A stretch of 64,000 nucleotides of DNA from Pseudomonas lini. Its GTDB lineage: Bacteria; Pseudomonadota; Gammaproteobacteria; Pseudomonadales; Pseudomonadaceae. Position numbers and translations under genes: made by a program. How positions within the stretch are numbered: position 1 is the first letter of the stretch; the number at the start of each line of letters is the position of its first letter. A model generated the notes under the pieces. It ran no database searches, was not told where the DNA came from, and saw only the letters and a list, made by a program, of their open reading frames with translations. Location: contig NZ_OZ061318.1 of NCBI RefSeq assembly GCF_964063345.1, forward strand, positions 372,001 to 436,000, in the 5' to 3' direction. Below are positions 56,284 through 64,000 of the stretch, one piece after another.

Positions 56284-56331
56284 AAAGATCAAGATCAAAA
56301 GATCGCAGCCTGCGGCAGCTCCTACGGGGGG
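56284..56331 (+). repeat. Half-unit of the GATCGCAGCCTGC repeat
   Basis: AAGATCAAGATCAAAAGATCGCAGCCTGCGGCAGCTCC-type unit between the convergent GFA and miaE genes. Confidence 0.7.
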
Positions 56332-56940
56332 TTACGCTGCAGCTGGAACACCGCTATGGAAACGAAACTCCACATCCGGCGACTCGATCAACGCCTGCTC
56401 GGCGTCACGAACCTTGTCGATCACCTGGGCGATGTCCTTGGCGTCACCATACTGGTAGGCCAGTTTCAGGTAACCCTGGAAATGCCGCGCCTCGCTTTTC
56501 AGCAGGCCGAAGTAGAACTTGCCCAGTTCTTCATCCAGATGCGGCACCAACGCTTCGAAACGCTCGCAGCTGCGCGCTTCGATGAAGGCGCCGACCACCA
56601 GCGTATCCACCAGCTTCACCGGTTCATGGCTGCGCACCACTTTGCGCAGCCCCGAGGCGTAACGCCCGGCGGATAGCTGACGCAGCTCGATCTTGCGCTT
56701 TTTCATCAGCCGCATGACCTGCTCGTGGTGCACCAGCTCTTCCCGGGCCAGACGCGACATCAGGTTGATCAGATCGACGTGGGAGTGGTATTTGGCAATC
56801 AGGCTCAACGCCGTGCTGGCCGCCTTGAATTCGCAGTTTTTGTGGTCGATCAGCAGGGTTTCCTGATCGGCCAGCGCGGCCTGGACCCAGCCATCGGGCG
56901 TGCGGCAGCCAAGGAATTCGTGAATTTCGGGAAGGATCAT
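56332..56940 (-). CDS. miaE: tRNA-(2-methylthio-N6-isopentenyl adenosine) hydroxylase
   Basis: A 202-residue diiron enzyme that hydroxylates the isopentenyl group of ms2i6A at tRNA position 37. Ligand helices are visible: KNCEFKAASTALSLIAKY, REELVHHEQVMRLM (E-x-x-H), EARSCERFEAL and SEARHFQGYLKLA (second E-x-x-H). The ATG giving MILPEIHEFLG was chosen; a GTG three codons earlier (56949) is an alternative. It is divergent from the universal stress protein gene. Confidence 0.95.
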   Translation of the reverse strand: MILPEIHEFLGCRTPDGWVQAALADQETLLIDHKNCEFKAASTALSLIAKYHSHVDLINLMSRLAREELVHHEQVMRLMKKRKIELRQLSAGRYASGLRKVVRSHEPVKLVDTLVVGAFIEARSCERFEALVPHLDEELGKFYFGLLKSEARHFQGYLKLAYQYGDAKDIAQVIDKVRDAEQALIESPDVEFRFHSGVPAAA

Positions 56941-57102
56941 GGGGCTCACGGATAAAAGGTACAGAACGAAGGGCGCCGATTATACCGGCCTGCCGACAGA
57001 CCACCAGCCGCCAACCGTTGATATGCATCAAGTCGCTGAATGCCGACCAGCAACTATAGTTGTCCAACGCAGTGTTTTTTACCTTCCAGGGAGATTCCGA
57101 TC

Positions 57103-57966
57103 ATGCAAGCCATTCGCAGCATTCTGGTGGTCATCGAACCCGAGCACTCGGAGAGCCTGGCGCTCAAGCGGGCCAAACTGATCGCTGGCGTGACCCAGGC
57201 CCATTTGCACCTGCTGGTCTGCGATAAAAAGCATGACCACGCTGGCATGCTGGGCGTGCTCAAGGCAGCGCTGTTGGAGGATGGTTACAGCGTTACCACC
57301 GAACAGGCCTGGAACGACAGCCTGCACGAAACCATCGTCGATGTGCAGCAAGCCGAAGGCTGCGGGTTGGTGGTCAAGCAGCATTTCCCCGACAGCCCGC
57401 TGAAAAAAGCCCTGCTGACCCCGGCGGACTGGAAACTGCTGCGCTACTGCCCTACTCCAGTGTTGCTGGTGAAAACCTCGAAACCCTGGACCGGCGGCGT
57501 GATCCTGGCGGCTATCGATGTCGGCAACATCGACGGCGAACATCGCACCTTGCATGCCAGCATCATCGATCATGGCTACGACATCTCCAGCCTGGCCAAG
57601 GCCCATTTGCACGTGATCAGCGCTCACCCGTCGCCGATGCTGTCGGCGGCTGACCCGACGTTTCAGCTCAGCGAAACCATTGAGGCCCGCTATCGCGAGC
57701 AGTGCAAAGCCTTTCAGGCCGAGTTCGACATTGATGACGACCACCTGCATATCGCGGAAGGTCCGGCGGATGTGTTGATTCCGTATATGGCCCATAAATT
57801 GGGGGCATCGGTGACGGTGATCGGCACCGTGGCGCGGACCGGGTTGTCCGGGGCGCTGATCGGTAATACGGCGGAAGTGGTGCTGGATACGCTGGAAAGC
57901 GATGTGCTGGTGCTGAAGCCGGATACTGTCATGGATCATCTGGAGGAGATCGTGACCCAGCATTGA
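57103..57966 (+). CDS. Universal stress protein, tandem Usp domains (UspE-like)
   Basis: A 287-residue cytoplasmic protein with two Usp domains (about 1-140 and 150-280). The first has IRSILVVIEPEHSESLALKRA; the second has GVILAAIDVGNIDGEHRTLH and the nucleotide-type loop VIGTVARTGLSGALIGNTAE. The first domain lacks such a loop, so ATP binding is expected only in the second. A CCAGGGAGA ribosome site supports the ATG. Stress-related role by family only. Confidence 0.9.
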   Translation: MQAIRSILVVIEPEHSESLALKRAKLIAGVTQAHLHLLVCDKKHDHAGMLGVLKAALLEDGYSVTTEQAWNDSLHETIVDVQQAEGCGLVVKQHFPDSPLKKALLTPADWKLLRYCPTPVLLVKTSKPWTGGVILAAIDVGNIDGEHRTLHASIIDHGYDISSLAKAHLHVISAHPSPMLSAADPTFQLSETIEARYREQCKAFQAEFDIDDDHLHIAEGPADVLIPYMAHKLGASVTVIGTVARTGLSGALIGNTAEVVLDTLESDVLVLKPDTVMDHLEEIVTQH

Positions 57967-57988
57967 GATTTTCGGCGTCAAGTAGATT

Positions 57989-58072
57989 GCCATCGCGGGC
58001 AAGCCCGCTCCCACAAGTTCGATGAAGAACCTGTGGGAGCGGCGGTGCGACGATTCGACTTGCCCGCGATGC
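57989..58072. repeat. REP pair, second unit with a 16-nt insert
   Basis: A minus-strand REP unit followed by a plus-strand one interrupted by CGGTGCGACGATTCGA (58043-58058) between GAGCGG and CTTGCCCGCGA. It lies between the stress protein and DUF1289 genes. Confidence 0.85.
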
Positions 58073-58081
58073 TTTTAAGGG

Positions 58082-58552
58082 TTACCCGCCAAAGGCATCC
58101 TTGAGAAACCCCGGCGCAATGTAGCGCTGGTAATGCGCCTCAGACAGCAGGAAAAATTCCCGATCAATGGCGTCGCGCAGTTCCGGCAGGTTCCAGTCGC
58201 GGAACTCCGGCAGCAGCACCATCCCGTAGGCTTCCAGATTATTGATGACCCGCGCACCCCGGGCGATCAGCTGGTATGCCCAGCAATACTCCGACTGATG
58301 CGGCACAAAGCGGATCTTGCGCTGTTCCAGCTGCAGACGCAGCAACGCGGGATCGAAAATCTCTATTTTGCTGGCCATAACCTGTGACAACAGTTGCTCA
58401 AGACGCAGCCACACCGCGCGTTTTTCTTCCTCGTTGTAACCATTCCAGTGAATCACTTCATGGTGGAAACGCTTGCAGCCACGGCACACCAGATCACCGT
58501 AAACAGTGGAGCAGAGGCCGACGCAGGGGGTCTTGATGGTCTGATTGGGCAT
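58082..58552 (-). CDS. DUF1289 domain protein with N-terminal Cys cluster
   Basis: A 156-residue soluble protein. The first 40 residues form the DUF1289 motif with four cysteines (TPCVGLCSTVYGDLVCRGCKRFHHEV), likely binding a metal or Fe-S cluster. The rest (about 45-156) is a helical domain unique to longer family members (SEYCWAYQLIARGARVINNLE; LPEFRDWNLPELRDAIDREF). The ATG giving MPNQTIKTPC was chosen over one five codons earlier. It is divergent from acnB, and the intervening DNA is highly palindromic. Confidence 0.85.
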   Translation of the reverse strand: MPNQTIKTPCVGLCSTVYGDLVCRGCKRFHHEVIHWNGYNEEEKRAVWLRLEQLLSQVMASKIEIFDPALLRLQLEQRKIRFVPHQSEYCWAYQLIARGARVINNLEAYGMVLLPEFRDWNLPELRDAIDREFFLLSEAHYQRYIAPGFLKDAFGG

Positions 58553-58635
58553 AGGTAGGCAAAACACGGGAAAGCAGAACAGGTTGGCATGTTAGCCCTT
58601 TGTCTAACATTCATCACCCCTCAAAATTCAGGGCG

Positions 58636-58795
58636 GAGGGTCTATTGGACTTTAGTGACGGCCGCGTTGTGGGCCTACGTGCGCGAGGCTGCGTTGCGGG
58701 ATTTGCCAAGGGAACAACCATTAGCAGCATCCCGCGCCTTGCCTCGCACACGTAGGCCCACAACGCGCCTCGCCACCAAAGTCCAATAGACCCTC
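58636..58795. repeat. ~160-bp palindrome (cruciform-type inverted repeat)
   Basis: The left arm starts GAGGGTCTATTGGACTTT, continues GCGTTGTGGGCCTACGTG and ends near GCGGGAT. The right arm is its inverse, ending at CCCTC. The first 18 bp and the 18-bp GCGTTGTGGGCCTACGTG block are exact. About 25 bp separate the arms. Confidence 0.85.
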
Positions 58796-58857
58796 ACTTA
58801 CCTTTAATTTTTTTTTGCCGTAGAATCAGCCAGCCTTTTAAGGCGCCAATGTCCGTT

Positions 58858-58997
58858 AGAAGCTGTTTTCAAAGCGTCACGAGCACAGTCGTTCCTTCAG
58901 AGCGGTGTTGGCGAAGGGTTTTTCAGCGGTGAAAAACCTGACGCCAACCCTCATCAGCTCCCCGTTCTGCAGGCGTAAAACTTTGAAAGCAGCTTCT
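58858..58997 (+). promoter_or_regulatory. Rod-like inverted repeat in the acnB 5' region
   Basis: AGAAGCTGTTTTCAAAG (58858-58874) pairs with CTTTGAAAGCAGCTTCT (58981-58997, 16 of 17). Inside, CAGAGCGG pairs with CCGTTCTG and TTGGCG (58908-58913) with CGCCAA (58942-58947). The tip is a perfect 9-bp hairpin, GGTTTTTCA-GCGG-TGAAAAACC (58917-58938). It ends 120 bp before the acnB start. It could be a leader RNA, an RNase target or a mobile repeat. Confidence 0.55.
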
Positions 58998-59117
58998 GTA
59001 AGGAATTGCCGGTAATTCTGGCTAAGCGGCCCACAACGCCACGCAGCGCATGAGTACGGCAATTTCGGGATGAGCGTCCCGGACACCCATTTGGGACCAC
59101 TGATGAGGGTAATAACT

Positions 59118-61718
59118 GTGCTTGAAGCCTACCGCAAACATATCGAAGAGCGTGCAGCACTGGGTATCGTTCCCCAGCCGCTTAACGCCGAACAAACTGC
59201 AGGCCTGGTCGAGCTGCTGAAGAATCCCCCGGCTGGCGAAGAAGCCTTCCTCGTTGACCTGATCACCAATCGCGTTCCGCCAGGCGTGGACGAAGCGGCC
59301 TATGTAAAGGCCGGTTTCCTCTCTGCCCTCGCCAAAGGCGAAGCCAAATCCCCTCTGATCGACAAGAAACGCGCTGTTGAACTGCTTGGCACCATGCAGG
59401 GCGGCTACAACATCGTGACGCTGGTCAATCTGCTGGACGACGCCGAACTGGCACCAGTAGCCGCCGAAGAACTCAAGCACACCCTGCTGATGTTCGACGC
59501 CTTCCACGACGTCGCTGAACGCGCCAAGAACGGCAACGTTCACGCTCAAGGCGTGCTGCAATCCTGGGCCGACGGCGAGTGGTTCAAGAACCGCCCTGTG
59601 CTGGCCGACAAGATCAGCCTGCGCGTGTTCAAGGTGACTGGCGAAACCAACACCGACGACCTGTCCCCTGCTCCTGATGCCTGGTCCCGCCCGGACATCC
59701 CGCTGCACGCCCTGGCCATGCTGAAAATGGCTCGCGACGGCATCGTGCCGGACGTACAAGGCTCCATCGGTCCGATGAAGCAGATCGAAGAAATGCGCAA
59801 CAGTGGCTTCCCGATCGCCTACGTCGGTGATGTGGTCGGTACCGGTTCGTCGCGTAAATCGGCCACCAACTCGGTGCTGTGGTTCTTCGGCGACGACGTT
59901 CCTTTCGTGCCGAACAAGCGTGCTGGCGGCTTCTGCTTCGGCAGCAAGATCGCTCCAATCTTCTACAACACCATGGAAGATGCCGGCGCTCTGCCAATCG
60001 AGTTCGACGTAACCAACATCAACATGGGCGACGTGATCGACCTGTACCCGCACGCTGGCAAGGTCTGCAAGCACGGTACCGACGAAGTCATCACCACCTT
60101 CAAAATGAAGACCCCTGTGCTGTTGGACGAAGTCCGTGCCGGCGGTCGTATTCCGCTGATCATCGGCCGTGGCCTGACCGATAAGGCTCGCGCCGAACTG
60201 GGTCTGCCAGCGTTCGACCTGTTCAAGAAACCGGATGCCCCGATCGAAAGCACCAAGGGTTTCACCCTGGCGCAAAAAATGGTCGGCAAGGCGTGCGGCG
60301 TAGCCGGTGTGCGTCCAGGCACCTACTGCGAACCGAAGATGACCACCGTCGGTTCCCAGGACACCACCGGTCCAATGACCCGTGACGAACTGAAAGACCT
60401 GGCGTGCCTGGGCTTCTCCGCTGATCTGGTGATGCAGTCGTTCTGCCACACCGCGGCTTATCCAAAGCCGATCGACGTGACCACCCACCACACCCTGCCT
60501 GACTTCATCATGACCCGCGGCGGCGTTTCCCTGCGTCCGGGCGACGGCATCATCCACAGCTGGCTGAACCGCATGCTGCTGCCGGACACCGTCGGCACCG
60601 GTGGTGACTCGCACACCCGTTTCCCGATGGGCATTTCGTTCCCGGCCGGTTCCGGTCTGGTCGCATTCGCCGCTGCCACTGGCGTGATGCCGCTGGACAT
60701 GCCGGAATCGATCCTGGTGCGTTTCAAAGGCGAGATGCAACCGGGCGTCACCTTGCGTGACCTGGTTCACGCCATTCCTTACTTCGCGATTCAGGCTGGC
60801 TTGCTGACCGTCGAGAAGAAAGGCAAGAAGAACGCCTTCTCCGGCCGCATCCTGGAAATCGAAGGCCTGGACAACCTGAGCATCGAACAGGCTTTCGAGC
60901 TGTCCGACGCCTCGGCCGAACGTTCGGCTGCCGGTTGCACCATCAAGCTGTCGAAAGAGTCGATCACCGAGTACCTGAGCTCCAACATCACCCTGCTGCG
61001 CTGGATGATCGGTGAAGGCTACGGTGATGTGCGTACCCTGGAACGTCGTGCTCAAGCGATGGAAGCCTGGATCGCCAACCCTGAGTTGATGGTTGCCGAT
61101 GCTGACGCCGAATACGCTGAAGTCATCGAAATCGACCTGGCCGACATCAAAGAGCCTGTGCTCTGCGCGCCAAACGATCCGGACGACGCCCGTCTGCTGT
61201 CCAGCGTTGCTGGCGAGAAGATCGACGAAGTGTTCATCGGTTCGTGCATGACCAACATCGGTCACTTCCGCGCTGCCGGCAAGTTGCTGGAACAGGTCAA
61301 GGGTCAGCTGCCAACCCGTCTGTGGCTGTCGCCGCCGACCAAAATGGACGCTCACCAGCTGACCGAAGAAGGCTACTACGGCATCTACGGCAAGGCCGGC
61401 GCACGCATGGAAATGCCAGGCTGCTCGCTGTGCATGGGTAACCAGGCACGTGTAGAGCCGAACTCCACCGTGGTGTCGACATCGACCCGTAACTTCCCGA
61501 ACCGTCTGGGTGACGGCGCGAACGTCTACCTGGCTTCGGCCGAGCTGGCGTCCGTTGCGTCCATCCTGGGTCGCCTGCCGACCGTCGAGGAGTACATGGA
61601 ATACGCTGGCAAGATCGACAGCATGGCGGCCGATGTTTACCGCTACCTGTCCTTCGACCAGATCGCCGAGTTCCGTGAAGCTGCTGCGAACGCCAACATC
61701 CCGGTCGTTCAAGCCTAA
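59118..61718 (+). CDS. acnB: Aconitate hydratase B (bifunctional aconitase / 2-methylisocitrate dehydratase)
   Basis: An 866-residue TCA-cycle enzyme converting citrate to isocitrate; AcnB types also act on 2-methylisocitrate. The AcnB order is visible: N-terminal HEAT-like domain ([41 protein letters not shown]), the swivel domain ([37 protein letters not shown]) and three catalytic domains with [15 protein letters not shown] and the 4Fe-4S cysteines in [10 protein letters not shown] and [10 protein letters not shown]. The start is a GTG at 59118: GAGGG lies 8 bp upstream and the protein then matches AcnB from Leu2; a longer frame to 59070 is not needed. Confidence 0.97.
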   Translation: MLEAYRKHIEERAALGIVPQPLNAEQTAGLVELLKNPPAGEEAFLVDLITNRVPPGVDEAAYVKAGFLSALAKGEAKSPLIDKKRAVELLGTMQGGYNIVTLVNLLDDAELAPVAAEELKHTLLMFDAFHDVAERAKNGNVHAQGVLQSWADGEWFKNRPVLADKISLRVFKVTGETNTDDLSPAPDAWSRPDIPLHALAMLKMARDGIVPDVQGSIGPMKQIEEMRNSGFPIAYVGDVVGTGSSRKSATNSVLWFFGDDVPFVPNKRAGGFCFGSKIAPIFYNTMEDAGALPIEFDVTNINMGDVIDLYPHAGKVCKHGTDEVITTFKMKTPVLLDEVRAGGRIPLIIGRGLTDKARAELGLPAFDLFKKPDAPIESTKGFTLAQKMVGKACGVAGVRPGTYCEPKMTTVGSQDTTGPMTRDELKDLACLGFSADLVMQSFCHTAAYPKPIDVTTHHTLPDFIMTRGGVSLRPGDGIIHSWLNRMLLPDTVGTGGDSHTRFPMGISFPAGSGLVAFAAATGVMPLDMPESILVRFKGEMQPGVTLRDLVHAIPYFAIQAGLLTVEKKGKKNAFSGRILEIEGLDNLSIEQAFELSDASAERSAAGCTIKLSKESITEYLSSNITLLRWMIGEGYGDVRTLERRAQAMEAWIANPELMVADADAEYAEVIEIDLADIKEPVLCAPNDPDDARLLSSVAGEKIDEVFIGSCMTNIGHFRAAGKLLEQVKGQLPTRLWLSPPTKMDAHQLTEEGYYGIYGKAGARMEMPGCSLCMGNQARVEPNSTVVSTSTRNFPNRLGDGANVYLASAELASVASILGRLPTVEEYMEYAGKIDSMAADVYRYLSFDQIAEFREAAANANIPVVQA

Positions 61719-61732
61719 CGTTACAACGCCAT

Positions 61733-61772
61733 AAAAAACGCCGCCCATCGTGAGATGAGCGGCGTTTTTTTA
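61733..61772 (+). terminator. Rho-independent terminator after acnB
   Basis: AACGCCGC and GCGGCGTT flank CCATCGTGAGATGA, whose CATC/GATG also pair, followed by TTTTT; an A-run precedes the stem. It ends the acnB transcript. Confidence 0.95.
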
Positions 61773-61798
61773 TGCCTTCAGGAAGACCGCGTTATCGT

Positions 61799-61953
61799 TC
61801 ATCGCGGGCAAGCCACGCTCCCACAGGGATTTGCGCGAACCATGCATCACACAAAACAAATGTGGGAGCGGGCTTGCCCGCGATGACGGCCTGACAGACA
61901 ACATAGATGTTGGATGTACCGGCCTCATCGCGGGCAAGCCCGCTCCCACAGGG
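61799..61953. repeat. Three REP units
   Basis: A minus-strand unit at 61799-61828, with CCACGC in place of CCCGC, followed by an inverted pair at 61860-61953 (TGTGGGAGCGGGCTTGCCCG and its inverse). Confidence 0.88.
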
Positions 61954-61980
61954 TATTTAGCGTGCCAGGAAGATTTGCAC

Positions 61981-63261
61981 TCAAGCAGTCAGCGAATAGA
62001 TCAACGCCGAAATCGCCACCAGGCCCACCGCCGTCACGAAGACGTTAGAGGCTTGACCACGAAAGCGCGCCATGGCCGGAACCTTGCGGATCGCGTACAT
62101 CGGCATCAGGAACAGGATTGCCGCGATGACCGGGCCACCGAGGGTTTCGATCATCCCGAGAATGCTCGGGTTCAGCGTGGCAACGATCCAGCAGACCACT
62201 AGCATGAACGCCGCAGTCATGCGGTCCAGCGTCTTCGGTGTCGGGCGTTTGCCGCTCTTGACGATCAGGCCCTTCAAGCCTTCGCTGGCGCCGATGTAGT
62301 GCCCCAGGAACGACTTGGAAATGGCCACGAAAGCAATCAACGGCGCCGCGAAGGCGATGGTCGGGTTGCTGAAGTGGTTGGCCAGGTACGACAGAATCGA
62401 CAGGTTCTGCGCCTTGGCTTCCGCCAATTGCGCCGGCGACAAGGTCAGCACGCAACTGAAGACGAAGAACAGCACCATCACCACCATCAAGAGGTGGGCG
62501 CGGGAGAGGATCTGCGAGCTGCGCTCTTGGGCATGCACGCCATGGCGACGCTTCTGGTCCACCGCGAACGCCGAAATGATCGGCGAGTGGTTGAACGAAA
62601 ACACCATCACCGGAATCGCCAGCCACAGGGTGTGCAGCAACGCCGAGGGCTCAGGTAGCGTGGTCGCGGTGCTGAGAATGCCGCCATTCCAATGCGGAAC
62701 CAGGAACACCGCCAGGAACAGCAGCGCGACGATGAACGGATACACCATCAGGCTCATGGCCTTGACGATCATCTGCTCACCGCAGCGCACCACTGCCAAC
62801 AGGCCGAGAATCAATACGAACGACAGCACGGCGCGCGGTGGCGGCATGATGTGCAGTTGATGCTCGAGGAAACTGCCCACGGTGTTGGTCAGGGCCACGC
62901 TATAAATCAGCAGGATCGGGAAGATCGCGAAGAAATACAGCAACGTGATCAACGCGCCGGCCTTGATGCCAAAGTGTTCTTCCACCACTTCGGTGATGTC
63001 GGCGCCTTCGCGGCCGGACAACACAAAGCGGGTCAGGCCACGGTGTGCGTAAAACGTCATGGGGAACGCCAGCAATGCCAGGATCAGCAGCGGCCAGAAG
63101 CCGCCCAGCCCCGCATTGATCGGTAAAAACAGGGTACCGGCCCCGATTGCCGTGCCAAACAGGCCCAGCATCCAGGTGGTGTCATGGCGATTCCAGCTTT
63201 CGAGGCTCGCTGGTGTCGCCGCTACATAGCGTTCGTCGACGCTATTGGCCTGATCATTCAT
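61981..63261 (-). CDS. Amino-acid permease, HAAAP family (serine/threonine type)
   Basis: A 426-residue inner-membrane proton symporter with about eleven helices. Signature stretches are TTWMLGLFGTAIGAGTLFLPI near 30, PMTFYAHRGLTRFVLS near 75, VFSFNHSPIISAFAVDQKRR near 225 and AISKSFLGHYIGASEGLKGL near 320, typical of SdaC/TdcC-like carriers. The ATG giving MNDQANSVDERY was chosen; the frame extends nine codons further. Serine is the most likely substrate by family. It is divergent from the dehydrogenase at 63714. Confidence 0.92.
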   Translation of the reverse strand: MNDQANSVDERYVAATPASLESWNRHDTTWMLGLFGTAIGAGTLFLPINAGLGGFWPLLILALLAFPMTFYAHRGLTRFVLSGREGADITEVVEEHFGIKAGALITLLYFFAIFPILLIYSVALTNTVGSFLEHQLHIMPPPRAVLSFVLILGLLAVVRCGEQMIVKAMSLMVYPFIVALLFLAVFLVPHWNGGILSTATTLPEPSALLHTLWLAIPVMVFSFNHSPIISAFAVDQKRRHGVHAQERSSQILSRAHLLMVVMVLFFVFSCVLTLSPAQLAEAKAQNLSILSYLANHFSNPTIAFAAPLIAFVAISKSFLGHYIGASEGLKGLIVKSGKRPTPKTLDRMTAAFMLVVCWIVATLNPSILGMIETLGGPVIAAILFLMPMYAIRKVPAMARFRGQASNVFVTAVGLVAISALIYSLTA

Positions 63262-63713
63262 CCGGTCGGATCTCCGCTTTCCGGTCACTTGCCACCCGGT
63301 CAGGACGAGTCGGAAAAAACCGACAGGCAGCGCCCTGGCCGAAACAGGGGCGCGATTGTCCGGGATTAAGCTACAGAAGCAAAGACTTAGCTGAGCAATG
63401 GTTGTGCGGATCAGATGCGGTTAGCCCGTAGGAGCGAGCGGTGCGGCGATCCGACTTGCCCGTGAAGAACGATAACGCGGAATGCCTGATGGACCGAGGC
63501 GACTGGTTCGCGGGCAAGCCTCGCTCCTACAAGTTGCGGACAAACTCCCACCATCTACCCTGCTCTGATCTAGTGTTGTCATTAGAAGGATCGCAGGCTC
63601 CGCCAGCTCCGACACCGAAAGCGAAAACCCTGGCCATTGCCAAACCGCTCTGAGGTCAGCAATCTGAAGCGACGTTCGAGCCCCCTACATTCCGCTGCCC
63701 GCAGGAGCCCAGC
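63262..63713. other. 452-bp divergent intergenic region
   Basis: Promoter region for the permease and the 2-hydroxyacid dehydrogenase. It includes a REP-like pair (63428-63534) and a fragment of the GATCGCAGG(C/T)TCC repeat near 63590. No gene is seen. Confidence 0.65.
63428..63534. repeat. REP-like pair, first unit with a 16-nt insert
   Basis: GTAGGAGCGAG then CGGTGCGGCGATCCGA (63439-63454) then CTTGCCCGTGAAG; the right arm TTCGCGGGCAAGCCTCGCTCCTAC lacks the insert. Confidence 0.82.
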
Positions 63714-64000
63714 ATGACCGCAACTGTTCTGGTACTGGTTGAAACCATCAATGAATACCTGCCGATTCTCGAACATCAGGGGTTTCATCTGATCCTGGCC
63801 CCGACCCCGGCCGAGCGCGCCGCCGCCATCGCCCGACAGGGCAGTCAGATCGAAGCGGTGCTGACGCGCGGCCCATTGGGCCTGCGCGCCGATGAAATTG
63901 CCGCCCTGCCCAACCTCAAGATCATCTGCGTGATCGGCGCCGGGTACGAACACGTCGACCTGCAAGCCGCCGCCGACCGCGGCATCACTGTCACCAACGG
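63714..64000 (+). CDS. D-isomer-specific 2-hydroxyacid dehydrogenase (3' end cut by window)
   Basis: The first 95 codons of an NAD(P)-dependent 2-hydroxyacid dehydrogenase. It starts MTATVLVLVETINEYLPILE, followed by EAVLTRGPLGLRADEIAALPN and IICVIGAGYEHVDLQAAADRG, which is the family's catalytic-domain motif before the Rossmann part. A GCAGGAG ribosome site precedes the ATG. It is probably a glyoxylate/hydroxypyruvate reductase or similar. Cofactor and substrate cannot be told from this half. Confidence 0.9.
   Translation, partial: MTATVLVLVETINEYLPILEHQGFHLILAPTPAERAAAIARQGSQIEAVLTRGPLGLRADEIAALPNLKIICVIGAGYEHVDLQAAADRGITVTN

Larger units (their letters stand above)
58553..59117. other. 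565-bp divergent intergenic region with two long palindromes
   Basis: Between the DUF1289 gene and acnB. It contains a ~160-bp inverted repeat (58636-58795) and a ~140-nt rod-like inverted repeat (58858-58997). No gene is seen. Confidence 0.75.

Noticed and set aside
59022-61748. 908-codon open frame on the minus strand
   Set aside because: It lies antisense to acnB, whose protein is unmistakable. The antisense translation is rich in His, Gln, Asp and Val with no recognisable motif, a usual by-product of GC-rich codon bias.

Overview
The window is about 64 kb of a high-GC gamma-proteobacterial chromosome that reads as Pseudomonas, most likely the P. fluorescens group. The basis is gene content, dense REP repeats of the GTGGGAGCGGGCTTGCCCGCGA type between genes, and gene order. 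The block mltD - gloB - methyltransferase - rnhA - dnaQ - ldcA, and the peptide transporter set followed by fabI, match the order I recall from P. aeruginosa. No rRNA, tRNA, CRISPR array, prophage or intact insertion sequence was seen.

Layout. 0-3.5 kb: a sugar-acid locus with an MFS importer (cut by the window edge), a divergent IlvD/Edd-type dehydratase and a FadR-type regulator; two FadR-like operator sites lie in the divergent promoter region. 3.5-5.5 kb: a group II intron with its reverse transcriptase, inserted just behind the terminator of the next gene. 5.5-9 kb: an MMPL-type RND exporter with a YCF48-like periplasmic protein. 9-10.1 kb: 1.1 kb without genes, dominated by a pair of ~210-bp inverted repeats plus REPs. 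10.1-16.7 kb: a tight leftward operon nadK - phosphoesterase - rhomboid protease - DUF1315 - DUF2797 - pepN. 16.8-20.6 kb: DUF1853, FMN reductase, a small unknown protein, a LysR regulator and a GNAT acetyltransferase. 20.6-27.7 kb: ldcA, dnaQ, rnhA, a methyltransferase, gloB and mltD. 28-36.2 kb: the five-gene npp/yej-type peptide importer, then fabI. 36.4-41.8 kb: a LysR/VOC pair, a GGDEF protein and a three-gene molybdenum hydroxylase operon with a cytochrome c. 42.1-46.3 kb: an iron-starvation system (ECF sigma factor, FecR, TonB-dependent receptor) preceded by Fur-box-like sites. 46.4-52.9 kb: small accessory genes (VOC, AraC, LysE exporters, DUF1059, cupin, DUF6124, DUF2986). 52.9-56.3 kb: an alkylation-repair cluster (Ada, PEP-mutase-like enzyme, AlkA-like glycosylase) and a GFA protein. 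56.3-64 kb: miaE, a UspE-like protein, a DUF1289 protein, acnB, an amino-acid permease and the start of a 2-hydroxyacid dehydrogenase.

Most of the window is ordinary core genome. The less ordinary material is non-coding: a structured ~300-nt leader upstream of the DUF6124 gene, a 140-nt rod-like inverted repeat just upstream of acnB, a 160-bp cruciform-type palindrome beside it, the 650-bp inverted structure at 9.3-9.9 kb, and a 16-nt module found at the same place inside four separate REP-like repeats. None of these is explained by the annotated genes. I found no clear new multi-gene system; the DUF6124 leader and the REP-inserted module are the best candidates for something undescribed.
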